DNA from: Ruminococcus champanellensis 18P13 = JCM 17042
GTDB taxonomy: Bacteria > Bacillota > Clostridia > Oscillospirales > Ruminococcaceae
NCBI RefSeq assembly: GCF_000210095.1
Contig: NC_021039.1
Coordinates: forward strand, 1,902,025-1,952,657
Direction of reading: 5' to 3'
DNA: 50,633 nucleotides
A program made the translations under genes and the position numbers. The notes beneath the pieces were generated by a model. It was not told the origin of the DNA. It was given only the letters and a program-made list of their open reading frames with translations, and ran no database searches. Shown one piece after another: positions 1-8,012 of the stretch (the stretch's first letter is position 1; each line of letters begins with the position of its first letter).

Positions 1-701
1 GCATTCTTTGTGATTTTCACGCCGGACACGTCTCCGGTCCAGGTGATGACGTTGACTGCTTCTGTATCCGGCACCAGCACCATCTGCTCGATCCAGCCGG
101 TGGTGGAGCTGATAATGGATGTTTTTGCGCCATATTCCAGCTTGTACACCTGGCAGGTGTGCACATCAATGAAAACGGTTCCGGACACATCCTTGATCTC
201 CAGGGTCACGCCGTTCACTGTCAGGCTCAGGTCTCCGGTGCCAGTCAATTCGATGAGCGGCTCCGAATACATGGTACCCACCGTTTGCAGCTGTGCCGGG
301 GAGGATGTCAGCTCCACTGGGTCGTTGGCGATGGCATAGGCGAAGGGGGCGCACTGGAAACGCACTGTAATGGCTCTGTAAACGCCGTTTAAACGGGATA
401 CAGAAACCGTATCACAGGCGTAGGCGGTGTACCGTTTGGCCGGGTCATCGCTGGTGATCAGGTCGCCGGATCCGGTCAGCCATGCCAAGATGGATCGCAC
501 GTCCGCATTCCTGCTGATCTCCATTTTTACCGTGATGGGCAGGAAGGACCGTCCGGTCTGCAGGTGCATCATCGGCTCCGGTCGTCCCGGGACTTGCAGC
601 GCCTCGTAGGGATCTGCCTGCCGGGACGGCAGATCCATGGACAGGATCTGCACCCCTTGCTCTGCGCTGTTTTTCTCATTAAAAATGAAATAGGCTGCCA
701 T
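1..701 (-). CDS. Phage distal tail protein (Dit-like tail component), 3' end outside window
   Basis: The reading frame opens at an ATG (701-699) preceded by GGGAGGATAAC and stays open for 233 codons to the window edge, so the C-terminus is missing. The product starts MAAYFIFNEKNSAEQGV and contains phrases such as GRSFLPITVKMEISRN and ITVRFQCAPFAYA, which fit the phage tail-component family (distal tail/Dit, YomH-like) of Firmicutes siphoviruses. Such proteins form the hub that joins the tail tube to the baseplate. The gene begins 1 base after the stop of the tape measure gene, the usual position for Dit. Family assignment is by resemblance and position. Confidence 0.75.
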   Translation of the reverse strand, partial: MAAYFIFNEKNSAEQGVQILSMDLPSRQADPYEALQVPGRPEPMMHLQTGRSFLPITVKMEISRNADVRSILAWLTGSGDLITSDDPAKRYTAYACDTVSVSRLNGVYRAITVRFQCAPFAYAIANDPVELTSSPAQLQTVGTMYSEPLIELTGTGDLSLTVNGVTLEIKDVSGTVFIDVHTCQVYKLEYGAKTSIISSTTGWIEQMVLVPDTEAVNVITWTGDVSGVKITKN

Positions 702-702
702 G

Positions 703-2070
703 TTATCCTCCCTTCGCAGCGTCCTCCTGGTCTTTGATTCGTGCCAATTCCTCTGCGATTTCCCGGGCGTCCTGTGCGTTGCTGGCCTGGGTGTAAATGT
801 TGAAGGTGTTATCTGTTTGCGTCACAGAGCTGCTGTGACTGTGGTCATCGTGGATCACGTCCCCGTACTGGGGGCGGTATGCGGCAGAAACATCGCTGTT
901 CACAGTGGCCACCATATCGTCCATGGCTGCTACTGCATCGTCTGTCACTGTGCCCATTTCCTCCTCGAACCCTACCCCGATGCCGGCGGCAATGTTAACG
1001 CCCACCCGGTCACGCATCAGGCGGGAAGGGGAGTGAATCCCGAAAAAATCTGTAATGCCGTCCACCAGTCCGGTGACCGTCTCCTTTGCGCCCTCCCACA
1101 GGTTTTTCCCGGCGTTGACTAGCCCGTTTTTGATACCATTAATAATATTGGATCCGATTTCTGACCAGTCATGCTCCAGAAATTCATCCTTTAATTTCGT
1201 CAATATTTCCGGAATATTCTGCGTCAGTTGTCCGATACAATCCAGCAATCCCGTCCCGATAGCCAGCATGATCTCAAAGCATGCAGTGATTAACAGGGGA
1301 AGGTTATCAATGATAGCCTCCACAATGGCGCTTACAATTTCCGGGATGTATCCGATCAGATCCGGAATCGCATCGATCAGCCCCAGCGCCAGTGCCAGAA
1401 TGATCTGGATGGCAGCAGTCAGCAGCTCTGACAGATTTTCCAGCAGACCATCTACAATAGCCAGAATGCATTCCACTGCCACCGGAATCAGCTCCGGGAT
1501 CATTTCAGTGATGCCGTCGATCAGGGCGATCAGGATCTCAATGCCGGCTGCCAGGATCGTCTGGATATTGTCCTGGATCGCCTGCAGGATGGTCATGATG
1601 CCCTCCTTAGCTGCCGGGATCAGTTCCGGCAGGGACTGGGCAATGCCATCGATCAGGGCGGCGATGATCTCGATCCCGGCAACGATCAGCTCCGGGATCA
1701 CCTGGATGAATGACGAAATCAGCGCCATGCCGATTTCAATGGCAGCGTCCACGACTGCGCCGATGTTGTCCAACAATGCCCCGATCAGGGATTCCAGCAG
1801 GCTGATGCCCACATTCACGAATTCCGGCAGCAGCTCCACGGCAGAATCGATGATAATGATCCCCATCTGGGCGACTGCATCCGCCAGTCCGTCTGCGTTG
1901 CTGAGTGCGGATGTGACTGCACCGATGGCATCTGCGCCCATCTGGGCGAACTGGGGCAGCAGATCCGGCAGCATGTCCACCGCAGTGTTGATCAGCACGT
2001 TGATTCCGTTGACCACGTTGGGCAGAGTCTCCTCGATCCGGGGGATGATATTTTCCCCGGCGGTCACCAC
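703..2070 (-). CDS. Tail tape measure protein, C-terminal part (separated by a frameshift)
   Basis: This frame carries the C-terminal two thirds of the tape measure protein, which sets siphophage tail length. It is built of repeated hydrophobic helical units of about 20-25 residues (LPELIPAAKEG, IPELIPVAVEC, IPDLIGYIPEIV). It ends in a domain with FFGIHSPSRLMRDRVG, a very common tape measure C-terminal signature. The first ATG (MVTAGENIIPR) is not a natural gene start: the sequence continues directly from the frame of the upstream ORF if one base of an A5 run is removed (plus-strand T5 at 2084-2088). With the N-terminal part the protein would be about 715 residues. Confidence 0.85.
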   Translation of the reverse strand: MVTAGENIIPRIEETLPNVVNGINVLINTAVDMLPDLLPQFAQMGADAIGAVTSALSNADGLADAVAQMGIIIIDSAVELLPEFVNVGISLLESLIGALLDNIGAVVDAAIEIGMALISSFIQVIPELIVAGIEIIAALIDGIAQSLPELIPAAKEGIMTILQAIQDNIQTILAAGIEILIALIDGITEMIPELIPVAVECILAIVDGLLENLSELLTAAIQIILALALGLIDAIPDLIGYIPEIVSAIVEAIIDNLPLLITACFEIMLAIGTGLLDCIGQLTQNIPEILTKLKDEFLEHDWSEIGSNIINGIKNGLVNAGKNLWEGAKETVTGLVDGITDFFGIHSPSRLMRDRVGVNIAAGIGVGFEEEMGTVTDDAVAAMDDMVATVNSDVSAAYRPQYGDVIHDDHSHSSSVTQTDNTFNIYTQASNAQDAREIAEELARIKDQEDAAKGG

Positions 2071-2851
2071 GCTGTTGATCAGATTTTTCCGTCAGCTGCC
2101 CGAAATCCTGACTGTTGTCGGCAAGACCGGTCACCCAGTTTGTCCAGGCGGATTTGGCGGCATTCACCGAACCCTGAATGGTGGTGGACGCCTCTTTTGC
2201 AGTGGTGCCGGTGATGTCCATTTCCGTCTGGATCACATGGATGGCGTCCACGATGTCCGAGAACGATTCCACGTTGTACTTCACGCCGGAGATCTTCTGC
2301 GCATCCGCCAGCAGCCGCTCCATTTCCTTTTTGGTGCCGCCGTAGCCCAGCTTCAGGTTGTCCAGCATGGTGTAATTCTGTTTTGCGAACCCCTGGTAGG
2401 CGTTCTGAATGGACGCCATGTCCGTGCCCATTTTGTTGGCGTTGTCGGACATGTCCACGATTGCCATGTTGGCTTTGTCCGCCGCTTCCACCGTGTCGCC
2501 GCCCAGGGACTGGAGCAGGGACGCAGAGAATGATGTGACCGTTTCCATGTAGGCGTTGGCGGACAGCCCGGCGGTTTCAAAGGCTGCGTTGGCATAGTCC
2601 ATGACTGTGTCAGCGCTGTCCTTGAACAGGGTCTCCACGCCGCCCACCAGCTGCTCATAGTCTGCATAGTTTTCCACGGCTGTTTTGGTCAGCCCGGCCA
2701 CCGCAGCTCCGGCGGCTGCATAGGCTGCTGCAAATGCGCCGGCAACTGCCTTACAGCCATCCGCCGCCAGGGAACCGATTTTCTCAATGCCGCTGTGGAA
2801 CCCCTTGCTGTCCACGGCGGTGTCAAATTTTAATGAACCATCAAACGCCAC
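1736..2851 (-). CDS. Tail tape measure protein, N-terminal part (frameshifted)
   Basis: Starts MAFDGSLKFDTAVDSKGF, the typical N-terminus of Firmicutes phage tape measure proteins. A hydrophobic Ala-rich segment follows (about residues 33-53), then the conserved region with YEQLVGGVETLFKDSA, SLGGDTVEAADKANMA and GYGGTKKEMERLL. After about residue 255 (QDFGQLTEKS) the frame reads out-of-phase, low-quality sequence to a stop at 1736. The authentic continuation is in the neighbouring frame (703-2070). The cause may be a real mutation or an indel error in a homopolymer. The gene lies directly downstream of the Gp15 gene in a standard tail module. Confidence 0.85.
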   Translation of the reverse strand: MAFDGSLKFDTAVDSKGFHSGIEKIGSLAADGCKAVAGAFAAAYAAAGAAVAGLTKTAVENYADYEQLVGGVETLFKDSADTVMDYANAAFETAGLSANAYMETVTSFSASLLQSLGGDTVEAADKANMAIVDMSDNANKMGTDMASIQNAYQGFAKQNYTMLDNLKLGYGGTKKEMERLLADAQKISGVKYNVESFSDIVDAIHVIQTEMDITGTTAKEASTTIQGSVNAAKSAWTNWVTGLADNSQDFGQLTEKSDQQRGDRRGKYHPPDRGDSAQRGQRNQRADQHCGGHAAGSAAPVRPDGRRCHRCSHIRTQQRRRTGGCSRPDGDHYHRFCRGAAAGIRECGHQPAGIPDRGIVGQHRRSRGRCH

Positions 2852-2862
2852 ACAATCACCTC

Positions 2863-3426
2863 CTACAGAAACGCATCTGCGATTTCCTCGTCGTCACATT
2901 CATATTCAATGGCGATCTCCGCCTGAATCCGTCGTACCCGATCCCGTTCCGCATCATTCCGGATCCGGGTGGGATCCGCCGCCCGGTATGCCATGCGTTT
3001 TTTCAGCGGACAGTCCTCGGGCAGCGCCTGCATCAGACTGCGGAATTCCCAATAGTGTAGGTGGTCGATCCGGATCAGATCTATGCCGTAGCACTGGCGG
3101 AATGCCCCCAGAATGTAGGCTGCGTCCTGGCTGTAGGACAACACCGGCCGGGTCGGCCTGCCGCCCATGCGCCGCTGCTGCCGCCCGGTCAGCAGGGGTT
3201 CTGCGGTGAAGAACCATTTCAGGGCACGCAGCGCCTTGGTGGCATCCGGCGGTCTGGCGTCCGGATACCACTGCATGGCTGCTGCCACCTTGTCCTGCTG
3301 GGATATGCCCGGATCCAGAATCAGATCCGCAAATGCGATCCAGTCCCGGAAATCCGTGGCCACCGGATAGTCCGCCCCATCCACCTGCACACATTCGGGC
3401 AATGGATCAAACAGTAAATTGATCAT
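2863..3426 (-). CDS. Phage Gp15 family protein
   Basis: A 187-residue protein starting MINLLFDPLPECVQVDGADY, a recognisable N-terminus of the bacteriophage Gp15 family. It continues with FRDWIAFADLI, RALKWFFT and YSQDAAYILGAFRQCYGIDL, then HYWEFRSLMQALP, all typical of Gp15. In many Firmicutes siphophages this gene sits between a tail assembly chaperone gene and the tape measure, as here, and may act as the second, longer chaperone. Its start overlaps the stop of the upstream gene by 4 bases (ATGA), so the two are probably translationally coupled. Confidence 0.85.
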   Translation of the reverse strand: MINLLFDPLPECVQVDGADYPVATDFRDWIAFADLILDPGISQQDKVAAAMQWYPDARPPDATKALRALKWFFTAEPLLTGRQQRRMGGRPTRPVLSYSQDAAYILGAFRQCYGIDLIRIDHLHYWEFRSLMQALPEDCPLKKRMAYRAADPTRIRNDAERDRVRRIQAEIAIEYECDDEEIADAFL

Positions 3427-3803
3427 TTCTGCCGCCTCCGCTGGGCACGGTTCTGGGGCAGATACCGGGCAATCTGTGCCCTGGCCGCATCCCGGGCGGT
3501 TCGCTGGGCGGATACAAACGCCAGGAATGACGCATAGACTGTTTCACATTCCGCAGCGCTGTATTTCTTTTGATGGATCTTTTCGGCGGTGCCGTCCCCG
3601 AAGATGCAGTCATACATGCTGTAGAACGTGGTGCAGTATGCCCTGGTGATCTCGGATGCAGTTCCGTCCTTGGGGATCTGCTTTGCCGCCTCCCCCATTT
3701 GCTGGAACGCCCGCTCATAGCGTTCCAGATCGCCGATATCGTCAATGTCCAGCACCAGGGTGGTGCCGTTGATTTCCCACTTTGTCAGATCTTCCTGGAT
3801 CAT
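3423..3803 (-). CDS. Tail assembly chaperone-like protein (DUF6673-like)
   Basis: A 126-residue protein containing WEINGTTLVLDIDDIGDLER and AAKQIPKDGTASEITRAYC, ending in a basic tail (NRAQRRRQK). The pattern fits a small protein family (DUF6673-like) found between the tail tube and Gp15 genes of Firmicutes phages, where tail assembly chaperones lie. The role is inferred from position. The ATG follows a GGAGG motif, and the 3' end overlaps the Gp15 start. The exact family name comes from memory of similar sequences. Confidence 0.65.
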   Translation of the reverse strand: MIQEDLTKWEINGTTLVLDIDDIGDLERYERAFQQMGEAAKQIPKDGTASEITRAYCTTFYSMYDCIFGDGTAEKIHQKKYSAAECETVYASFLAFVSAQRTARDAARAQIARYLPQNRAQRRRQK

Positions 3804-3835
3804 TGGCTCTCCTCCTTAAAAAAACTGCGGGCACA

Positions 3836-4336
3836 TTACGTGTCCGCAGTGAATGTGACGGTTTTCCAATCATCGGTGGATGTGACCTCACCGAATACCT
3901 GTGGCCCCCGGCATTTGAAATCGCCGGCTCGTGTGTATGCTTCCACCTTGTCGCCCTCTCCGTTGGGGATGACGGCATAGGAACGCTTGACCGCCCGCTT
4001 GGATCCGCTGGTTTCTCCCTCCTGATCCAGGAATACCACGATGATCTCCCGGACAGCGTCCTCTCCCAGCTGCTCCTCATCGGCGATGTTGGCAATGTCC
4101 GCATGCACGGTGTTGCCGACTTCCTCGTCGAATGCGTAGGAGATGGATTCTGCATACCCCACCACATCCTCGATGGCGGCGTCCTCATCCACATACTGGC
4201 GGCTGTAGGTTTTCGGGTTTTTGGATTTGCTCAGTGACGTGAATTTGGTCATCCGGGTATATGTGGTTGTCCCGGATTCCGCAGCGGGTACCCCGTAGTA
4301 TGCCCGCCGCTGGGAACGTTTCACCAGTTTTCCCAT
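3836..4336 (-). CDS. Major tail (tube) protein
   Basis: A 166-residue product beginning MGKLVKRSQRRAYYGVP. I chose the ATG at 4336 because AAGGAGG lies at the right distance upstream; an in-frame start 11 codons earlier has no such site. The central part (SKSKNPKTYSRQYVDEDAAI, EDVVGYAESISYAFDE) and the predicted all-beta character match the phi13-type/Firmicutes major tail protein family, which polymerises into the tail tube. It is flanked by the tail-completion gene upstream and the tail chaperone genes downstream, the normal order. Confidence 0.75.
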   Translation of the reverse strand: MGKLVKRSQRRAYYGVPAAESGTTTYTRMTKFTSLSKSKNPKTYSRQYVDEDAAIEDVVGYAESISYAFDEEVGNTVHADIANIADEEQLGEDAVREIIVVFLDQEGETSGSKRAVKRSYAVIPNGEGDKVEAYTRAGDFKCRGPQVFGEVTSTDDWKTVTFTADT

Positions 4337-4338
4337 GG

Positions 4339-4764
4339 TTATTCCTCCTTTGTGTACAGTAATCTGCACTGAATCTGATACCGTGCATTGTGGTTGGTGT
4401 CCTCCAGCAGCACATAGCCGCCGGTTGTAGGTTCGATGCTCTGTGCAGTGCAGCCCGCCGGCAGCCGTGGCAGGATGTCTGCATCATTGTTCTGGCGCAG
4501 CCATTCTGCGAACCGCTCGTAAAACTGGCTGTTCGCCAGGTTCTGCACCGTGTCCGTGCCGTATGCCTCCCGGGATGCAAACACAAACAGGTACTGCCAC
4601 AGGCAGCCGCCGTCCGTGTACTGGGTGTATACCGGGTCACAGGGGACGGATTCCACCACATATTCAATGGGGTCCGCCCCCAGATAATCCAGGTTCAGTC
4701 GTCCATCCTCCAACAGGGGGCAGCCCGCCACATAGTCAACGATGGCTTCAATAATGGACTTCAT
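4339..4764 (-). CDS. Phage tail-terminator/minor capsid type protein
   Basis: A 141-residue protein containing CPLLEDGRLNLDYLGADPIE, YTDGGCLWQYLFVFASREAYG and FAEWLRQNND. This is the family often labelled minor capsid protein, and sometimes mislabelled chloramphenicol resistance protein, in Firmicutes prophages. By position, just before the tail tube gene, it is the likely tail terminator. The ATG (4764) is preceded by GGGAGG and overlaps the stop of the upstream gene. Function is inferred from synteny. Confidence 0.65.
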   Translation of the reverse strand: MKSIIEAIVDYVAGCPLLEDGRLNLDYLGADPIEYVVESVPCDPVYTQYTDGGCLWQYLFVFASREAYGTDTVQNLANSQFYERFAEWLRQNNDADILPRLPAGCTAQSIEPTTGGYVLLEDTNHNARYQIQCRLLYTKEE

Positions 4765-5153
4765 TTCAGCTTGCCTCCCGATTTCTCCCGGATCTCATCC
4801 TTGTGGTCTGCTTTCATCCTCTCGAACCAGTACTTGCCCCGCTGCCCGCCGTTCTGGGTGCCCTCCTGGCCACGCCCGGCGTTTGTATAGTAGTTTTGTC
4901 GGGCATAGGGGGCGATGTATTTTACAATGCCTTCCCCGATGACGGTGCCCAGGATGCCGGATTTTTTCAGCATACCGGTGCGCATGGGCACATAGGGATC
5001 CGATTGGCGCAGCACCTCGCTGTCCACCATCTTCTGTACGGCGTCAAACTGCTCACCCCGGCGCTTGGAAAAATCCTCGCTCCAGGTCAGCTTTGCCTTT
5101 CCGGATTTTGAAACAGACACCACCCCTCTGGGGGTCTTGATCTCCATTGCCAT
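4761..5153 (-). CDS. Minor capsid / HK97 gp10-like head-tail joining protein
   Basis: A 130-residue protein with the sequence DPYVPMRTGMLKKSG followed by YIAPYARQNYYTNAGRG and QRGKYWFERMKADHK. These are hallmarks of the phage minor capsid 2 / HK97 gp10-like family, which acts at the head-tail junction. It starts with ATG after AAAGGGGTG and overlaps the following gene by 4 bases. It sits between two connector genes and the tail terminator, as expected. Confidence 0.75.
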   Translation of the reverse strand: MAMEIKTPRGVVSVSKSGKAKLTWSEDFSKRRGEQFDAVQKMVDSEVLRQSDPYVPMRTGMLKKSGILGTVIGEGIVKYIAPYARQNYYTNAGRGQEGTQNGGQRGKYWFERMKADHKDEIREKSGGKLK

Positions 5154-5157
5154 GCCG

Positions 5158-5568
5158 TCACCCCTTTACGCAGAAATGCTGCAGATCTGAACTGCCGTAC
5201 CGGTTGTCCTCGCAGGACAGGATGGTGTAGGCATCGTCATATTTTTGCAGCAGTGCAGCCACAGTGGTGTTGGCATCGATGTCCTCCCGGATCAGTCCCC
5301 GGATGATCAGGTCACCGGGCGCAAGGGTGTATGCGCCGGTTGGATCCGACGCATAGTCTTTGGGCGGTTTGTAGGTCTTGTCGCAGGCATCCGCCGGGAT
5401 GTATACAGTCACGTTGTTCGCCGTGATATCCCCCTTGTCCCCGTGCCGGTGGGCATGGCTGCCGTCCCAGAACACTCCGTGGATCTGGGTGCGTACCCAG
5501 GTATCCCGGCGGTTTTTCCGATCTAACTGCCGGTTGTAGACTGTACAGTCTGCATTGGTATACATCAT
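5158..5568 (-). CDS. Putative minor capsid / head closure protein
   Basis: The gene starts at the ATG at 5568, inside an ATGA overlap with the upstream connector gene and after a G-rich site (GGGGGGTGGA). A longer in-frame extension upstream lies inside that gene and is not used. The 136-residue product (MMYTNADCTVYNRQLDRK, then VRTQIHGVFWDGSHAHRHGD) and its tail LSCEDNRYGSSDLQHFCVKG resemble small head-closure proteins of Firmicutes phages. Position between connector and gp10-like genes supports a head-completion role. I cannot name the exact family with certainty. Confidence 0.6.
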   Translation of the reverse strand: MMYTNADCTVYNRQLDRKNRRDTWVRTQIHGVFWDGSHAHRHGDKGDITANNVTVYIPADACDKTYKPPKDYASDPTGAYTLAPGDLIIRGLIREDIDANTTVAALLQKYDDAYTILSCEDNRYGSSDLQHFCVKG

Positions 5569-5924
5569 TCCACCCCCCGGAACATCAGTCCGTACCGAGA
5601 CAGATACATGTACGCCAATTCGTACCGCCGCTTCTGCCGGGCAGTCTGGTTGGTGTCGCTGTCGGCATAGGATACGGAATAGTCGCCCACCTTTTCGGCG
5701 GTCTTGCCGTCCCGCTGTTCCTGCTTCTGAATCAGATCCGCCATGGCACAGCAGCACATTTTTACCGCCCTGCCGGTGGTATCGTCCGCCAGAATATCCT
5801 CCGTAATGCGGTCGTGGGTCACAGACGCCAGGTATTCCGACGCCCGGGCGGCCGCGAAGGTGTACTCCTGCTCGGACAGTCTGCCTCCGTACAGGGTGCG
5901 GTAGTAGTCGTAATCAGCGTACAT
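5565..5924 (-). CDS. Head-tail connector protein (gp6-like)
   Basis: I placed the start at the ATG at 5924, eight bases after GGAGG; a GTG three codons upstream would overlap that site. The 119-residue product begins MYADYDYYRTLYGG and includes FAAARASEYLASVTHDRI, then VKMCCCAMADLIQKQEQRDG and SYELAYMYLSRYGL-like helices. This is the alpha-helical pattern of phage DNA-packaging/connector proteins (gp6/gp15-like) that follow the capsid gene. Downstream coupling to the next gene is by ATGA overlap. Confidence 0.7.
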   Translation of the reverse strand: MYADYDYYRTLYGGRLSEQEYTFAAARASEYLASVTHDRITEDILADDTTGRAVKMCCCAMADLIQKQEQRDGKTAEKVGDYSVSYADSDTNQTARQKRRYELAYMYLSRYGLMFRGVE

Positions 5925-5939
5925 GTCTGTCACCTCCGA

Positions 5940-7031
5940 TTACTTGATCTTGTCCGCCGCTGCCGTGACATAGGTCACAGCCACCACCTTGGAACTGGAC
6001 AGGTTGACGATCTCGATCACGTCGCCCACGCTGACGGCAATTTCAGTCGTGCCGGAGGTCAGGGCAGTGCCGCTGTAGCTGCTGGATGTCTGGTTGTAGG
6101 TTGCCCGGGCAGTGGGGTTTACCTTGTAGGCGTAGGTCGTGCCGGTGTTGCCTGCGCTGATGGTGGCGATGGTGGTGCCCTCGGCGCTGCCCTTTGCCAG
6201 GGTGGCGGTCAGACTGCCCGGTGCATATACATTCTGGATTGCCTTGGGGCGCAGCACCTTGTGGGCATAAACCATGCGGCCGTTGACCCAGCTTGCGCCG
6301 ATGTGCTTGCCGTCCTTCAGATCCTCCAGCTTGACCGGAACGGAAAATTCCTTGACCCGGGCCGCAAACCGGGGATGCCCGGCGATAAACATCAACCCGG
6401 CGGTGTCATCGTTGAATTCGTAGACGGTAAATCCAGCGATCTTGCCCACAGCGCCGGTCTGCTTGATCTGATCTCCCAGACCGGAAGCCCCCACAAAATG
6501 ATCCTTGTCCTTCAGCAGCATGGCATAAAAGTCCGGCGTGGCAAGCAGATATCTGCCCTCAGTAGGTACGTTGGCCTTGCTCATTGCCCGCCGCACGTCC
6601 ACGATCAGGTCGTAGGCGCTGGATGCATCCACGCTGGCTGCGTTGTATGCAGTTCCCTCTGCCAGCAGCACGGTTGCGCCGTCGGTATCAACAGTTTTGG
6701 CGAGGGAATAGCCTGCACTGTCCAGCCGATCCGCCACCAGATTGGCAGGTACGGCTTCGGCGTCATAGCCGTCAATGATTTCTCCCACAGCCTTGTCCTT
6801 GTTGATGGTCAGGGTCTGATAGGTGGTGGTACCGTTGGTGGCGGTGATGCCGGCAGCCTTGTCGTAATCCGACACCTGCACCTCTGCATCCCGGACGGGG
6901 ATCTTGACGGATCCGGCGCTGGGCTTGCCCTCGTAGTCGTTGTTGAAAACCACGCCGTCCTTCAGCACCAGGCTGTCCCGCAGCTTGGCGAGAACCAGGT
7001 CAGAGTAGCGTTCCTGCTGTTCGTGTGCCAT
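5940..7031 (-). CDS. Phage major capsid protein with C-terminal beta domain
   Basis: A 363-residue protein starting MAHEQQERYSDLVLAKLRDS. The core contains VVFNNDYEGKPSAGSVKIPV, YQTLTINKDKAVGEIIDGYD and NLVADRLDSAGYSLAKTVDT, a well-known Firmicutes phage major capsid family (P22 coat/HK97-fold type). Residues from about 275 onward (YAPGSLTATLAKGS to the end) are Ser/Thr/Gly/Val-rich and look like a surface-exposed immunoglobulin-like or decoration domain added to the capsid core. It has a strong AAGGAGG site, and the scaffold gene lies immediately upstream, the standard arrangement. Confidence 0.88.
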   Translation of the reverse strand: MAHEQQERYSDLVLAKLRDSLVLKDGVVFNNDYEGKPSAGSVKIPVRDAEVQVSDYDKAAGITATNGTTTYQTLTINKDKAVGEIIDGYDAEAVPANLVADRLDSAGYSLAKTVDTDGATVLLAEGTAYNAASVDASSAYDLIVDVRRAMSKANVPTEGRYLLATPDFYAMLLKDKDHFVGASGLGDQIKQTGAVGKIAGFTVYEFNDDTAGLMFIAGHPRFAARVKEFSVPVKLEDLKDGKHIGASWVNGRMVYAHKVLRPKAIQNVYAPGSLTATLAKGSAEGTTIATISAGNTGTTYAYKVNPTARATYNQTSSSYSGTALTSGTTEIAVSVGDVIEIVNLSSSKVVAVTYVTAAADKIK

Positions 7032-7046
7032 ATTGATTCCTCCTTA

Positions 7047-7580
7047 TCACTCTCTCGGCGCAAGGCCGGGGTTCTTGGCGTAAAATGCTGCCTCCACGCT
7101 GTTGGCAGCCGGTTCATGGTGCATGGTGGATGCCACCACACGGGCTTCCGGCTTGGTATCCAGGAATGCGCCCGGGTGGCTCTCCCGGAACTTGCTGACG
7201 ATATCGTCGCCGCCGATGAGCTTGCCCGCGTCATCGAACTGCAGCCCTGCATCCGTCAGCTGCTTGGTGACATGTGCCTCGTACACGTCGTCCCGGAGAC
7301 CCAGCCCCTTCACATAGCCCTCCAGCTTGTGCTTGTGCTGCATGGCGGTCTTGTCCGCTTCTGCGGCTTCGTACTTAGTTTTCCAGTCCTCCGCAGCAGC
7401 CTTGATGCTGTCGATGTCCATTTCCCTGAACCCGGCGATCTGCTTGTTGGCTTCCTCCAGCTGCGCCTGGATCCCGGCGGTTTCGTCTGCGGCAGCCTTG
7501 ACCTCTGTCGCTGCCTGGGTGATGATCTGGTCGGCAATGTCATCTGCAATGCCCAGATCCGTCAGAAACTGTTTTTCCAT
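7047..7580 (-). CDS. Phage scaffolding protein (GP20-like)
   Basis: The product contains a central coiled-coil-like, highly charged stretch (IQAQLEEANKQIAGFREMD, KAAAEDWKTKYEAAEADK) followed by a C-terminal region ending FYAKNPGLAPRE. This is the layout of the phage minor structural protein GP20 / scaffold family that guides procapsid assembly. I prefer the ATG at 7580 (MEKQFLTDLGIADDIADQI), nine bases after AAAGG; the ATG three codons upstream (7589) overlaps that site. The gene directly precedes the major capsid gene. Confidence 0.82.
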   Translation of the reverse strand: MEKQFLTDLGIADDIADQIITQAATEVKAAADETAGIQAQLEEANKQIAGFREMDIDSIKAAAEDWKTKYEAAEADKTAMQHKHKLEGYVKGLGLRDDVYEAHVTKQLTDAGLQFDDAGKLIGGDDIVSKFRESHPGAFLDTKPEARVVASTMHHEPAANSVEAAFYAKNPGLAPRE

Positions 7581-7605
7581 TCTGTTCATCCTTTCTGTGT
7601 TTGGG

Positions 7606-7633
7606 TATAAAAATAGCGCCTGCTGTCAGGCGC
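7606..7633 (-). terminator. Terminator-like hairpin just upstream of the scaffold gene
   Basis: On the minus strand GCGCCTG-ACAG-CAGGCGC forms a 7-bp stem followed at once by CTATTTTTATA. It lies about 25 bases before the scaffold start codon, inside the late operon, so transcripts of capsid and tail genes from upstream must pass it. Confidence 0.6.
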
Positions 7634-7672
7634 AAGAGGGACTGCGGTTGTGGATCATGGTAACCTCCTTGG

Positions 7673-7748
7673 GCATAAAGAAAACGCCCTTGCAAGGACG
7701 TTTCAATGCGGGTTATGGCATAAGAAAAGCACCCCTAGGGGGTGCTTT
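7673..7748 (-). repeat. Dispersed repeat copy A with two tandem terminator hairpins
   Basis: About 75 bases are almost identical (about six mismatches by eye) to 17234-17309, in the same orientation. The copy holds two hairpins that act as terminators on the minus strand. One is AAAAGCACCCC / GGGGTGCTTTT (7725-7749, 11-bp stem, three-base loop). The other is AAACG-CCTT / AAGG-CGTTT (7682-7703) followed by TTTTCTTT. They close the immunity gene transcript. Confidence 0.8.
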
Positions 7749-7759
7749 TCGCAGGTCTG

Positions 7760-7999
7760 TCAGCTGAAGATTGAATCAAGATTTACATCTGATGTGACAA
7801 ACACTGCGCCAATTTCATAGTCATCGTAGACCCGGATTGAATGCCCATCTGCGGTAAATGCTTGGATGGTTGATCCGTCAACGTCAACTAAAAGTTTGCT
7901 TTTCTTTGCCTGGGGGAATGCTCTGCTGATTTTGGTGCATGCTTCTTTGAATTTTTGAGGGCTGTTGTCTTTGTAAATTGTGTAATCGTATTGTGTCAT
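7760..7999 (-). CDS. Small acidic protein, putative immunity protein for the MuF toxin
   Basis: A 79-residue protein (starts MTQYDYTIYKDNSPQKFKEA, ends SDVNLDSIFS) encoded 13 bases after the MuF gene, with a textbook AAGGAGG site. I do not recognise a named family. Its position directly after a toxin-like MuF C-terminus, its small size and its AT-richer sequence match the immunity slot of phage MuF polymorphic toxins (established knowledge for that class). It can be transcribed by late read-through and by a promoter inside the MuF gene (8383-8410), and it is followed by stacked terminators. Immunity function is inference. Confidence 0.6.
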   Translation of the reverse strand: MTQYDYTIYKDNSPQKFKEACTKISRAFPQAKKSKLLVDVDGSTIQAFTADGHSIRVYDDYEIGAVFVTSDVNLDSIFS

Positions 8000-8012
8000 G
8001 CTTCATTCCTCC

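Noticed and set aside
2070-2100. Programmed ribosomal frameshift in the tape measure gene
   Set aside because: Known programmed shifts in this phage region occur in the tail chaperone pair and are usually -1. Here a +1 shift at an A5 run is needed, with no stimulatory element seen.
5814-7610. Long plus-strand open frame of 598 codons opposite the capsid and scaffold genes
   Set aside because: It lies antisense to well-recognised phage genes, has no ribosome site and no recognisable protein features. Similar antisense frames at 1055-2533, 8436-9782 and 9539-10708 are rejected for the same reason.
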